Assembly: GCA_011800155.1 (NCBI GenBank)
Contig: CM022376.1
Span: forward strand, 682,001-746,000
Direction: 5' to 3'
Length of the DNA: 64,000 bases
From: Flammulina velutipes
Lineage: Eukaryota; Basidiomycota; Agaricomycetes; Agaricales; Physalacriaceae
The notes under the pieces: generated by a model
Database searches by the model: none
Told to the model about the DNA's origin: nothing
The model's input: only the letters and a program-made list of their open reading frames with translations
Program-made: the position numbers and the translations under genes
Part shown: positions 1-10,200 of the stretch, in pieces
Layout: each line of letters starts with the position of its first letter
How positions within the stretch are numbered: the first letter of the stretch is position 1

Positions 1-1864
1 AAGACAGAAGTTGGATAAGAGTTGTAGTGGACGCGCCAACGAAGCGGCGCGCCTACAACAGCTTTTAAGCCAGGACTTAGAATAATCAGATCGGGCCCGC
101 TTCAGAATCGGGTCGATCTAAGAGGAATCCAAATCTGGAGTTATACGATGACCCTGTACTCTACCAAAGGTAGAAGGCAGAGGATGTCGGGGACGACATC
201 AAATAAGTCAAGGGGAGATGATACGCCTTGTAATATTTGGATGGGCAAAGACCCCATATTTTGCGATTTGGTACAAGGCAAACCAGGCAGAATGGACATA
301 GGAAGAAGGCATTATGGACGGAATATACCACTCCACACCAGGCTAGCAGTACGGAGAAGGTCCTTGTTACTGGGACTCATCCTTGGAACCTTGAAGTCAG
401 GCACTGGTTCAGCCAGGCAATCGACCCCGCTCTCGAAGCGGGAGGAACCTAAAACTACAATACAAGTAACTCGACTTGGGTCGATCAATAAAACCAGTAC
501 TCAGTCTTGCACCCGCCATTGTGTCGGGTACTTAGAAATAAGGATCCCACTCTTCCAAGGACAGTTCGCGAACCACCCGCCACACTTGGACGGACTTAGC
601 CACCCAAAACGCAGAGGACGGAGATCGACCATCGAATCCATCAAAGGCATGTTGCGTCATGAGTCATGATCTCAGGGGAAGTAAACCTTATTCCTGAATC
701 ACGCTCTGACTCCCTGGATCTCATCAATATAATCCAGATCGGGCAGATCTCCCAGATCGAGCACAGAAACCCAAGTCCCTCTGTTGGATAGCATTCGGGC
801 TCTGGATATGAAGCGCCAGAGGCACTGTAGGACCCACCTAGGAGTTGAGCCGCCAACACGACGGGCCCGATTCCTGGGCGGGGCATTATTGGAAATAAGG
901 CCTCTCTATCGAGAGAGGAAAAACACAAGGCAACAGGGACCATGCGGGTGCTAATTGAAGGCCCGCGCGGATCGCCTAAGAATGGAGAGATACACATGGA
1001 ACAAGCATGCCAGCTGACCTTGGATCACTCAGGAGCTGTGTACCCGCGCGGTACGCCACTCCTCATTGGGTGCATCCAGGACAAATACCTGGCTAAGAAT
1101 GATGAAGGCCATATGGCCCAGGGCACAACGAGGTTCACGGGGCCCGCCAACGTGGCGGCCGCTCCTGTGGCGGGTAAAATACAGTAAACCAGCTTTAGTC
1201 ACGCTCTTTAGAAATACCTATATAATACGCTCGTTAGCATACTGTAAACTAGTTTAGACCCCCAGTAGACGCAGCCCACAAAGCAGTATTTACCGTCGGT
1301 TAGCTCGATAGGATTGAATAGAAGTTCTGTCACATAGGTGACTTTGAATCTGAAAGCAAAAGGAACTTAGAGCCATTGGAGCTACTTTGAGTAATTGAAG
1401 TCTAGCCATTGCCTGTGCCATCGACGTTCCCGGCGCTGTCTCAGAACAGTCATCTAACCACTTGAAAGAATCTGATTGGAAAACCCAGTCCCCGTTGAGT
1501 GTGGTTTAGACTGCAGCTAAGCTATCGTTTTAAGCCGCGGACAGAGTCCGTTGAGTCTTAGAGCACTAGATAGATACCAGGGTATCTGGACGCAGACCTC
1601 TTAGCGTGGTTGAAGATTGACGGACCGGTTGGAGCTTTATTAAGTCTGCCTCACGCATCCCAATCGGCCTGTGACTCTTGTTGGCCTCTAGTTTTCAACT
1701 AAAGATCAGATCCCTGTTACCCCTCGAACTTGTTATACATTTTGAACCATTGCAATCGAACCCCCATACCTTCCCGAAACCCCAAAGACCAGTTCATCGA
1801 ACTCTAAACAATTAAAAGCAGACCCGCTATCAAAGCGGACTTGCATTTCCACGACTACTTGTTA
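1..1864. other. gene-free, hairpin-rich region
   Basis: No recognisable protein is visible on either strand; the longest open frames (up to about 170 codons) resemble no family I know. The stretch is GC-richer than most of the window up to about 1.2 kb and carries a series of short GC-rich inverted repeats (about 21-59, 88-119, 426-442, 511-529, 1143-1174, 1823-1837), most built on CCGC/GCGG stems. It could be the decayed end of a retroelement that continues left of the window, but no LTR, RT or integrase motif supports that. Confidence 0.4.
21..59. repeat. GC-rich inverted repeat (hairpin)
   Basis: The outer arms GTTGTAG (21-27) and CTACAAC (53-59) are perfect reverse complements and enclose a second GCGCC/GGCGC stem. 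A similar hairpin with AGATCG/CGATCT arms lies at 88-119. They are the first of a series of such hairpins in the first 1.85 kb. Confidence 0.6.
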
Positions 1865-1883
1865 GTGTGTGTGTGTGTGTGTG
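1865..1883. repeat. (GT)n microsatellite
   Basis: Uninterrupted dinucleotide GT run of about 19 bases. The surrounding kilobase (1884-2911) has no gene I can support. Confidence 0.95.
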
Positions 1884-3748
1884 ATTTGGTGGTGTTCTTT
1901 TGCACTGCTCATCACCGTTATCTTTTTTATTTTTCTGGAACTGAGGTGGTACATATAGTAGTGCTATAAGCGCCAGCCTCCTATCTCCTCGGACATCAGA
2001 TCTTATAAACTCCGTTTATACATAGCCCATACGGGAGGATTCAGTTTCCTTTGAGAATGTGGACTTCAAAGGCTCTGCAGTCGTCTCGGTGTATCGTTCG
2101 AACCAAGTTCACTTTGGCAGCTATGAAGAAGGATACAATATCGGCACTAGTTTGGCAATACTTATATTGAACTGATACCAATACTTGTCCAAATGATCGT
2201 AGAATACAAGTCGTCGTGTATGGTGCATTAGGAAGGCACTCGAACTTGCAGGGACCTCAACAACGAAGTCTTGAGCCGCTTCGTCGAGATTGACATACTA
2301 CATTCATCTAGCCAGCCAAGGTTGGAAAGCTGAAGAAAACACAGAATAATTCAAATAGCTTGAACCCGTGTAGAGTTTAACAGAACGGCAAGATCCAATC
2401 AAGAGGAGCTCCAACATAGATAAGAATCCACACTGATCGGGGGAAGCTTGGTAGACGCTGTGTATTGTTGCACTTAGTACTTCGGAAAGGCGAAAGGTCA
2501 GAGCTTGGGCGGTCGAGGGGTTCAGGATGATGTCTTCGGACCAACATCCCAGTATACTAAGGTATTGAGTCGTTGAGGAAGATCACGCTATCGGTGACAT
2601 ATAGTATTCAGTCCTGGTGCACAGCTCCTAGAAATACAAGGCATAAAACTAGTATGCCAGCTACCTACACTCTTCAAATGTTCCTTTGTCGCCACTGCTA
2701 CTGAACACAGTCAACGGTTGATTAGAGGCGAAGCAATTCATACCACCACCCCAAGGAATACTTTTCGTACTTCACTCATTTTTCCCTCTTCTGTCCGTTA
2801 TCGTTAACACGACCTAGGGTAGGAATCGACGCGGCACGGTACGACGTGGAACGCTCTTACTCTATGCCTTTTCAGGGTATGTAGATGGGCCTTTAGCATT
2901 GGCGATGTTAATTGGTTCAAGAACACTGGGTGCTCTGGGAGGACATCGTTAGAGACCCGTACCATCAGCCCACTATGGCACAATGGGGTGAGGACATTGC
3001 GACTAGAAGCTGGCGTCTCCTCACATACATCTCAGATTATCTTTCCTGGGCCCCCCCGAAGGAATATACCTATGGCGCCGATGACCTCCAACTTCTCGAC
3101 GACGCGCCATACGGGTCTCAACGACCTGAAAGCACTCTGAACAGTTTTGGCTTGTCATCGACAATCTCAGCTCCATCTGGCTCAACGGTGAATGGCTATC
3201 AGAACGTGCGAAACATTGTCTTACCTGTTGAGTTGGATCCAAATTTCGTCATCCCGTTTGCTGCTCCATACACGATATTATCTCAAGCTGGCCATGCCCC
3301 TCGATTTCCAACGACGATACCTACCCTGGAGTCGGGCGAGATGGTCAGCGGATATCAGCAAATACCGAGAGACACGATACCCATGGGTTTTGAGTTCAAT
3401 TATAGCTCATACCCGCCGTCCTCTCACCAAACATACTTGGAGCAGTCAAGTAGCATTCCAATACCGCGAAAAGGGAGAGCGCCGTGCCGCCGACGAGGCC
3501 CAGACGCCAACGCGATCGAGAAACGCAGAAAGAACGTGGAGGGAATGTCGTATAGGTTGTTTTTCTGCAGGGAACAGGGATGTTACAACGTTGGGTTTAC
3601 GACTAGAGGAAGTTTGAAGCGTGAGAACATTCGATTATCAGGGTAACAGTTTCAAACTCACCTATTCATTATAGGCCACGTAAAGGACAAACACAGCGGG
3701 AGGGAAAATCAGTGCCCTGAGTGCTTGCGTCTGTTTGCCGACTCTACA

Positions 3749-5228
3749 TCTGGAAAAGGGTAATTTCTTTAAGTTATCTATAGTCAACTTAAAGCTGTTA
3801 GGTTACTAAAGTCACAAAAGTCATGAAAGTTGTCTACGAGCATGGTTAAATACGACACTTATCTTAAGTTGCAGTAAGTCACTCAGAAGTTAGAGTAAGT
3901 CACTCAGAAGTTACACTCAAGTTGGAATAAGTTGAGAGCTGTGTTTAACCATGGCCTAAGATGTCACAAAGTCAACTTGAGTCTAACTTGAGTCTGACCT
4001 AAAGCTGTCCAATTCTATCAATATAATAACATTTGATTAAATGTTAATCCAGTCAGATATCACACAATTTAGATAGAAAACAATCAATTATTATTGCAAC
4101 TATCAATAAACATATACAATATACACTATCAAGTAACTAGCATACAATAGTTCAAAAGAAATACTAAAAGAAAGAGCAGATTAGTCAAAGATACAAGTCA
4201 AAAGAGCAAGAAACATACCAGAACATTAAACACAGTCAAAAGAGAGCACCTTTGAACAAGAGACAATGATTAGCAAGCATAAGAAAAGAAGAAGCAAGTC
4301 CACATACCAAGAGAACATTCAAGACTTGAAGATTTAAAGAGAGAACATAGAGGAAGGAGGTCAAGAGAGGCATGATGGGATCAGAGCTCAGCTCTGGTTT
4401 AAATACCAACATGAAGTCACATGACCAGGGCAAAGGGTTTGGGTCCGGAGGTCCGGACCTAAATTGCCTGCCTGTTGGACTTGATTAATTCTTGATTCTT
4501 GATTTATAACTGTTCACTCAATAACTCTATGGGACTTGCATGGAAGGTAGTAGACCTATATATGGTTGGAAAGCGTTTAATTAGGGCTACAAGACGAGCC
4601 TATAACCGTGGGAAAATAAGGGGTGCAGCTCCGGCTATAAGCCATTCAATCAATTCTCTATTTCTTGTGTTCAAGCAATAGCACTACTACACTTGACTGG
4701 AAGGTAGAAGTATTATATACTGTCAGAAAGCGTTTAATTAGGCCTACAAGACGCTTATATAATCATGGGAATCGCAGGGACGCACCACAAGTTATAGGCA
4801 AAATAGATGATTTTACTCGGATTTCTCTAGTCTCTCTCACTCACAGCATATCTACACCATTGCTGTTAGCTAGTAGACAATGACTAGACAACTTGAGAGA
4901 ACCTCAGTTGAGCTTTAGGCACCTCAAGTTGACTGCTGTACTAGCTCTAACTTGAGACAACTTGAGTGTCTTTTAGATAGAAGCTTCAGTGCAATTATCT
5001 TATGTTAACTGTGAAGCAACTATAGACAATACATAAAAAACATTTATCTTAAGTTAACTTTCTCCAACTTTGGTTAGCTTTCTGTGACTTGGGGCTGTCT
5101 TTAGTTGTGTGCTAGAATCCGAGTATCTTGAACCAACTTTTCTGACTAAAGACAACTTATCTGACTTAAGTTACAAGCTTTAAGTAACTTTGACTTGAGG
5201 TAACTTAAGATTATAAGGCCTTTCCAGA
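3749..5228. mobile_element. non-autonomous TIR element inserted in a zinc-finger gene
   Basis: An AT-rich block of about 1.48 kb interrupts the last exon of the zinc-finger gene. Its ends are inverted repeats: TCTGGAAAAGG at the left and CCTTTCCAGA at the right. Inside them TAAGTT, AGTCAA and ACTTAAAG motifs recur in inverted order. Flanks TCTACA (left) and TGTACA (right) look like a 6 bp target duplication with one mismatch; because that sequence is nearly palindromic, the exact boundary is uncertain by a few bases. Many copies of AACTTGAG or CTCAAGTT-like motifs lie near both ends, as in the subterminal repeats of some DNA transposons. No transposase is present, so it would depend on a relative elsewhere. 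Superfamily not assigned. Confidence 0.7.
4528..4800 (+). repeat. two diverged direct repeats inside the TIR element
   Basis: About 110 bp starting near 4528 (GGAAGGTAGTAGACC...) recurs near 4698 (GGAAGGTAGAAGTAT...). Both copies share AAAGCGTTTAATTAGG followed by CTACAAGACG. The repeat distance is roughly 165-170 bp. It may be a tandem duplication within the element. Confidence 0.7.
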
Positions 5229-5829
5229 TGTACATCGGTTGATAGACACAAACGGCAGAAGCATGAGTGAATCGTTTACAGGAATTGAATGGATACGGCC
5301 GTTCTTGCAGCTGGGAACCTAGGCTTATCGTGCTTATCATTATTGGAATCTCCGTTATTGTTTATGGTTCATCTAGAGGAAAACAACATACATTTGCGCG
5401 AGACAACGACAAACTAGACCAAGAATAAGAAAATATTTGACGTCTAGAAGATGGCAATGTTGAGGAAATCGCAAGGTACCGACTAAAGCGCCTGGAGAGG
5501 GAGAAGTTGCGAGAACTTGATAACCGTTTAGCTTACAATTTCGAAAGATGGCAGCACATATAGGAGACTTGCCGTCCGAGTCTCAGAGATGAGAAATGTA
5601 GTGCTACAAAGACCATCAACGGCCGCCGTCCTAGTAAGATATTCAGAATAGACGCTGATGCTGACGACTCGTAACCTACGGCATAGCGGAGCTGATAGTA
5701 AGCAAAAGTTTGTCCAGAGCTGGAGTGCACTGACATAACACTTCGCAATTCTTGTCAATGGTAGACGGTCATCGCGGGTACATGCCAGTGCATCCTTGGG
5801 TGCCAGAAGCTATGTAGGGGACAGTGCTC

Positions 5830-5955
5830 AATAGACGCCTAGCATTATCCATAGATTTCCTTATACTATTGATGAGACCAGCAGCGAGCAAAGAACTGGA
5901 AGCCGAAGTTGGGGAATAAAGAGAGAAAAGAATCGTGCTGATCGTCATGCCAAGT
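5830..5955 (+). repeat. remnant of the DUF6699 gene 5' flank
   Basis: GACGCCTAG, GACCAGCAGCGAGCAAAG, an AAAGAGAGAAA run and TGATCGTCATNCCAA occur here in the same order and spacing as in the flanks upstream of the three DUF6699 genes (about 13060-13205, 35930-36050 and 54165-54300). No DUF6699 coding sequence follows. This suggests a fourth module that lost its downstream genes. Confidence 0.65.
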
Positions 5956-6523
5956 AAGAGTCAGCTCTAAGAATTCCCGAGAATGATGGCCATTGTTCGA
6001 CGACGTCCGCATATATCTGACTATCACTGCATAGGCAGTCTTGCTGGTATAATTATGATGATTTTACGCACCCAAAATCTAGCCGCTCTACTGGGCGCCC
6101 CGTATATAACCGTGTACTTTGTTTTTGTCGAACTGGAAGAGTCCGGCATTACTTCTTTTCAAGCTCCGCTTCAAATTCATGTGGCGGCCTCGGTGCTGGT
6201 CCACTACCGACTCTTCTTCTTCCTTTCCTTCCACAATGTATGTCGTCGTAACGCACCTCGTAATCGTGCACTTGTATCCTTCTAGTGATTACTGGTGTCC
6301 CGTAGGACATGGTGGACGCGCAATGGATTTTGGAACAATCTCAACCGAAGATATAACGGTATTATCCGGGTCAGCCATAATGCTTGTTCCGTTAACGTCG
6401 CCCTGAAGGAGGGTATACACTAGTATACAGGGGCTACGTAGATGTTGATTGCCGGTCCAGAATAATCCTCTCTGATAATGGAACTACTTATCTGCGCCGA
6501 CCAGCTATATCATCGGGAAATGT

Positions 6524-6670
6524 AGAGAGAATTATCTTCGCACAACGTACTTACATGTACTGCGCTGCTCTGAGGTGCGTACATTCCCTGTGTCTATGGG
6601 CGCAGATGGGTCCTTGATACATAACTGATCGCATCAACAATTGGACGATCGCAGGTCTAGGGGTCAAATC
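6524..6670. repeat. short dispersed repeat, copy 1
   Basis: Shares TGCACATTCC/TACATTCC, TCTATGGGC, TGATCGNATCAACAA and GGGGTCAAATC in the same order with 32078-32282. On the minus strand both copies can encode a short GPI-x-AHR-x-x-EC-x-H segment, so they may descend from an exon. Confidence 0.55.
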
Positions 6671-6881
6671 AAATTAGTCATATATAGTTATCATTGAGCC
6701 GCCATTATGTACATGAGAGAGTGAAGAAACGGTCTGACACAGACTATAAAACACCATCGAGCATAGGAAATGGTCACAGGTACTGGCATCCAGAACCCAG
6801 ATGTCGGTAAGGGCCCTCTTCCTCGATCCCACTCCCGGATACATCGAAACACAGTCGGTTTCTTTGTCACGGCGGACCTCG

Positions 6882-6886
6882 TACAG
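6882..6886. repeat. target site duplication (TACAG), left
   Basis: TACAG directly precedes the 5' LTR and is repeated at 11443-11447 directly after the 3' LTR. Five base pairs is the usual length for Ty1/copia integration. Confidence 0.9.
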
Positions 6887-7089
6887 TGTTGAGAATTGAC
6901 GAGTCAGTACGTGAACGTACTCGACGGTACGACCGCAGTAGTGTTTACTAAGCAATGGACAATTTTAGTAGTTACTTAGAACCTTCTAGATACATTTGTA
7001 GTAGGTATAAAAGCGAAGCGTCTAACGCACCGCTGGTTCTTAATTAATTCCTATTTACCCTCGTCGTCCTTGCTCTAAAACTTACAACA
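6887..7089 (+). repeat. 5' LTR of copia element
   Basis: 203 bp beginning TGTTGAGAATTG and ending CTTACAACA, so bounded by TG...CA within TGTTG/CAACA short inverted repeats. It contains GGTATAAAAGCG, a likely TATA box for element transcription. By eye it is identical to the 3' LTR at 11240-11442. Confidence 0.95.
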
Positions 7090-7102
7090 GGTTATGGGCC
7101 CC
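7090..7102 (+). promoter_or_regulatory. primer binding site, probably half initiator tRNA-Met
   Basis: GGTTATGGGCCCC follows the 5' LTR immediately. It is complementary, with about one mismatch, to the anticodon region of initiator tRNA-Met (GGGCUCAUAACC), not to a tRNA 3' end. Priming by an internal tRNA fragment is known for Drosophila copia and its relatives. The tRNA assignment is from memory of that family. Confidence 0.65.
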
Positions 7103-7214
7103 GCCGCCTAACTGTTACTCAGTCACACTTCGTCACATCCGATCGCGTCTTTCATTAGACCACCATCGCGCGCCAATATAACGCCCTCGAGCATACTACC
7201 TCCTCGTTTATCCC

Positions 7215-10200
7215 ATGTCCGAATCAACCAACAGCGTGTACCGCATCGAACCGCTCCGCGGCGCCGAGAATTTCGGCGTATGGAAAATCAAGATGCTTGA
7301 TATCTTGACTGATCTCTCACTCGATGATTACATCGACAAGAACGCGTCAGAGCCCAGCGATGCAGCCGCAAGAGCCACATGGAAGAAGAACGACCGGAAA
7401 GCGCTGTCGACAATTCGACTGCGCGTCGCCGACAACGTTCTTGTTTACGTCTCGGGCGCAAAGACAGCATTGGAAGCATGGACATCATTGTCCAATATGT
7501 ACGAAGCCAAAGGACCCATAGGAATTGTATCCGCGCGTCGCAAGTTCTTCCGCGCCCAATGTCCCGAAGAAGGTGATATAGAAGAACATATCCGGACCAT
7601 GCGCTCGTACCAGGACGAGCTCGCTACCCTCGGACAAACCATCTCGGAGTCTGACTTCTCGACGTCACTCCTCACGTCCCTGCCTGATTCATGGAACGGC
7701 TTTATCTCGTCCATCGCAGACGATCTTATCAAGGATTCATCAAAGGTCATTGCCCGTGTGCTCGCTGAAGCTGCGCGCCTGCGAGACCGTGCCAGTGCAT
7801 CCACCGCTCTACCTGCCGTCGACCGCTCTTCTGCTAACTGCTTTAATTGCGGCAAGAAAGGTCATTTTGCTAATGAATGCCGTAGCCCTCGGAATCAGTC
7901 TGATTCCAGGTCAAGCAATCAGCCGCCCCGCCGCCGTCACTATCCTCCATCCCGCCGCAAGTCTAACAAATCATCACATGCCAACATCGCCGTCAGTGAC
8001 GACGACGACGACGATTTTGCATTCATCAGTCGCGACTCTTCTAATCAGAAGCTCGCGCCAGATGATTGGCTATTAGACTCCGGATGTAGTAGAAGTATAG
8101 CACGAAATAGAACAGATTTCACTGACTATTTCGAGACCCCCAGCCACAAGATCCTAGGTATCGGCGAAACCGCAGGTATAGGGCGCGGAACTATATCATT
8201 ATCCTTCGCGCTTGGCAGCGCCACATGTTCGGGCACACTCAAAGATGTCATACATTGCCCTACTGCCCCGTTTAATCTTGTCTCGCTTGCCCGGCTTACA
8301 GATGCCGGCTACATTGCCCACTTCAAGGACACTATCGTTGAGATCCGCTCTCAACAAGGCCATTTAATTGCCATCGGAGATAAAATATCTCATCTCTATA
8401 AGCTCCGAATATCTACCCCGACTAAATCAGTAACACGCGCACATGTTGCGCGCTCATGGGATGATTGGCATTGCGCGCTCGGACACCTTAATCATCAGTC
8501 AGTCCAGATGCTCAAAACCAAGGATATGGTTAAAGGCATGGATGTTGACATGTCCTCGAAGCCAACACAGTGCGTTGCTTGCATTAAAGGCAAGGCACAT
8601 GTCAAGCCATTTCCCCACACGTCGGAGCGTACATATGACGTAATCGGAGACATGGTCTACACTGATCTGTGGGGACCTGCTAGAGTTCGAGGCATCCGGG
8701 GGGAACACTATTTCATATCATTCTCTGATGGCGCCACAACATACAGTAGGCTAAAGCTTCTGAAAAGCAAAAAGTCAAAAGAAGTTCTCGAAGCCATTCA
8801 AATGCATGTGGCGTTCATCAAAACTCAAACCGGAAAAACACCCCGTCGTTTCCGCTTCGATAACGGCAAGGAATATATCAGCCAGGATACTCTAGATTGG
8901 CTCGCTAGCCAGGGTATTGAATGGGAACTTACTGCACCCTATTCATCTGCCCAGAACGGTGTTGCCGAAAGGCTGAACCGGACTGTAGTAGAACACGCGC
9001 GGGCCATGTTGCATGAAAGCCAAATGGCATTATTTCTATGGCCAGAGGCCGTTGCATACGCGGTATACCTTAAAAATAGATCCCCGGCACGCGCACTTGC
9101 CAAACAAGGTATTACCCCGCATGAAGCATTCTGGAAACAGAAGCCTGACATCTCGACCATCCATGGATTTGGCACGCCAATGTGGGTACTGCAGCAAGAT
9201 GGAAAAATTCACAAGCTTGAACCCAAAACAAAACAGTACAGGTTCACTGGCTTGTCTGACCATTCCCGGGCATACAGGTTCTATAACCCTAGTTCAAGAC
9301 TTGTTCAAACATCCCGGAACGTTACCTTCGAAATTCCCACAGTAGCTGATGATGAATATGTTGTGCCCGCTCCGATCCCTTCTCTGCTTGAGGGGGAAAA
9401 AGATGCTGATGGCAAGCAGAATTCAGGCTCTCCGCTAGAGAAACCCAATCCTCCGGAGCATGCACCATTTAATCTTGATCCACTTCCATTCCCACCATCT
9501 CCCACACTATCACAAGCTACGACACCACCCATATCACGTTCCCCTTCTCCGCCAACAGTCCGTGTCTATGGCAAAGACATTCCACTACGCGAGAAATCAT
9601 CACGCATTGCCGCCAAAGCTAATCTAGCCGCCGCTGATTATGCTTTAATCTCCGATGCCATCTCGATTGATCTTGACAATGATCCGCTTAGCGTTGAAGA
9701 AGCAAGCTCTCGTAGTGACTGGCCCAAGTGGCAGGAAGCTATGGAAAAGGAAATACAACAACACCAACAACTTGGGACATGGAAGCTTACAGAGCTCCCA
9801 TTAGGCCGAAAACCAGTAGCATGCAAATGGGTATTTCGGCTGAAGCAAGATGAATCTGGCTGTGTTGTTAAACATAAGGCACGGCTGGTAGCCAAAGGAT
9901 TTTCGCAAATCCCAGGCATTGACTTTACTGAAACATTTGCCCCGACGATCCGGCTTGAAACGTTCCGTTTCCTTATAGCACTAGCCACACGCTACAACCT
10001 TAAAATTCATGGCATGGATGTCGTTGCAGCGTACCTTAATGGCAAACTCACCGAAGACGTGTTTATGCAACAACCACCCGGATTCGAAGATGGTACTTCC
10101 CGCGTTGGACATCTCCGACTCTCCATATATGGCCTCCGTCAATCTGGCCATAATTGGAACCAAACCCTTGATGCTGCATTCAAAGCATTAGGTTTCACGC

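Larger units (their letters stand above)
2912..5270 (+). pseudogene. C2H2 zinc-finger gene, copy 1, split by a transposon-like insertion
   Basis: First of seven paralogs that share a basic RRRGPD-x-x-x-I-E/K-KRR segment followed by two C2H2 fingers. The large exon (2912-3620) carries RRRGPDANAIEKRRKN and the first finger's cysteines (FFC-x4-C). An intron at 3621-3674 (GTGAGA...ATAG) matches the position in all paralogs. The next exon gives H-VKDK-H and the second finger's C-PE-C, then after ADSTS runs into the inserted element at about 3749. On the far side (5229-5270) the reading resumes with SVDRHKRQKHE and TGA, which supplies the missing histidine pair. So the gene is broken inside finger 2. 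No start codon was found: a stop lies just upstream of 2912 and the usual short first exon is not recognisable. Role by family: probable nuclear DNA-binding protein; the target is unknown. Confidence 0.75.
5271..6886. other. intergenic region with decayed duplicated scraps
   Basis: No gene is supported. It contains a remnant of the DUF6699 5' flank (about 5830-5955) and a roughly 150 bp block (about 6524-6670) that recurs at 32078-32282. Open frames up to 100 codons show no family features. Confidence 0.5.

Noticed and set aside
148..669. 173-codon open frame near the left edge
   Set aside because: Low-complexity basic composition, overlaps several hairpins, has rival frames on both strands and matches no family.
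1200..1260. Possible LTR edge (TATATAATA, GTAAACTAG)
   Set aside because: No partner LTR, no target duplication and no retroelement coding sequence within reach.
4236..4433. Hydrophobic 65-codon frame on the minus strand inside the TIR element
   Set aside because: Hydrophobicity follows from the AT-rich DNA; no homologous copy and no transposase features.
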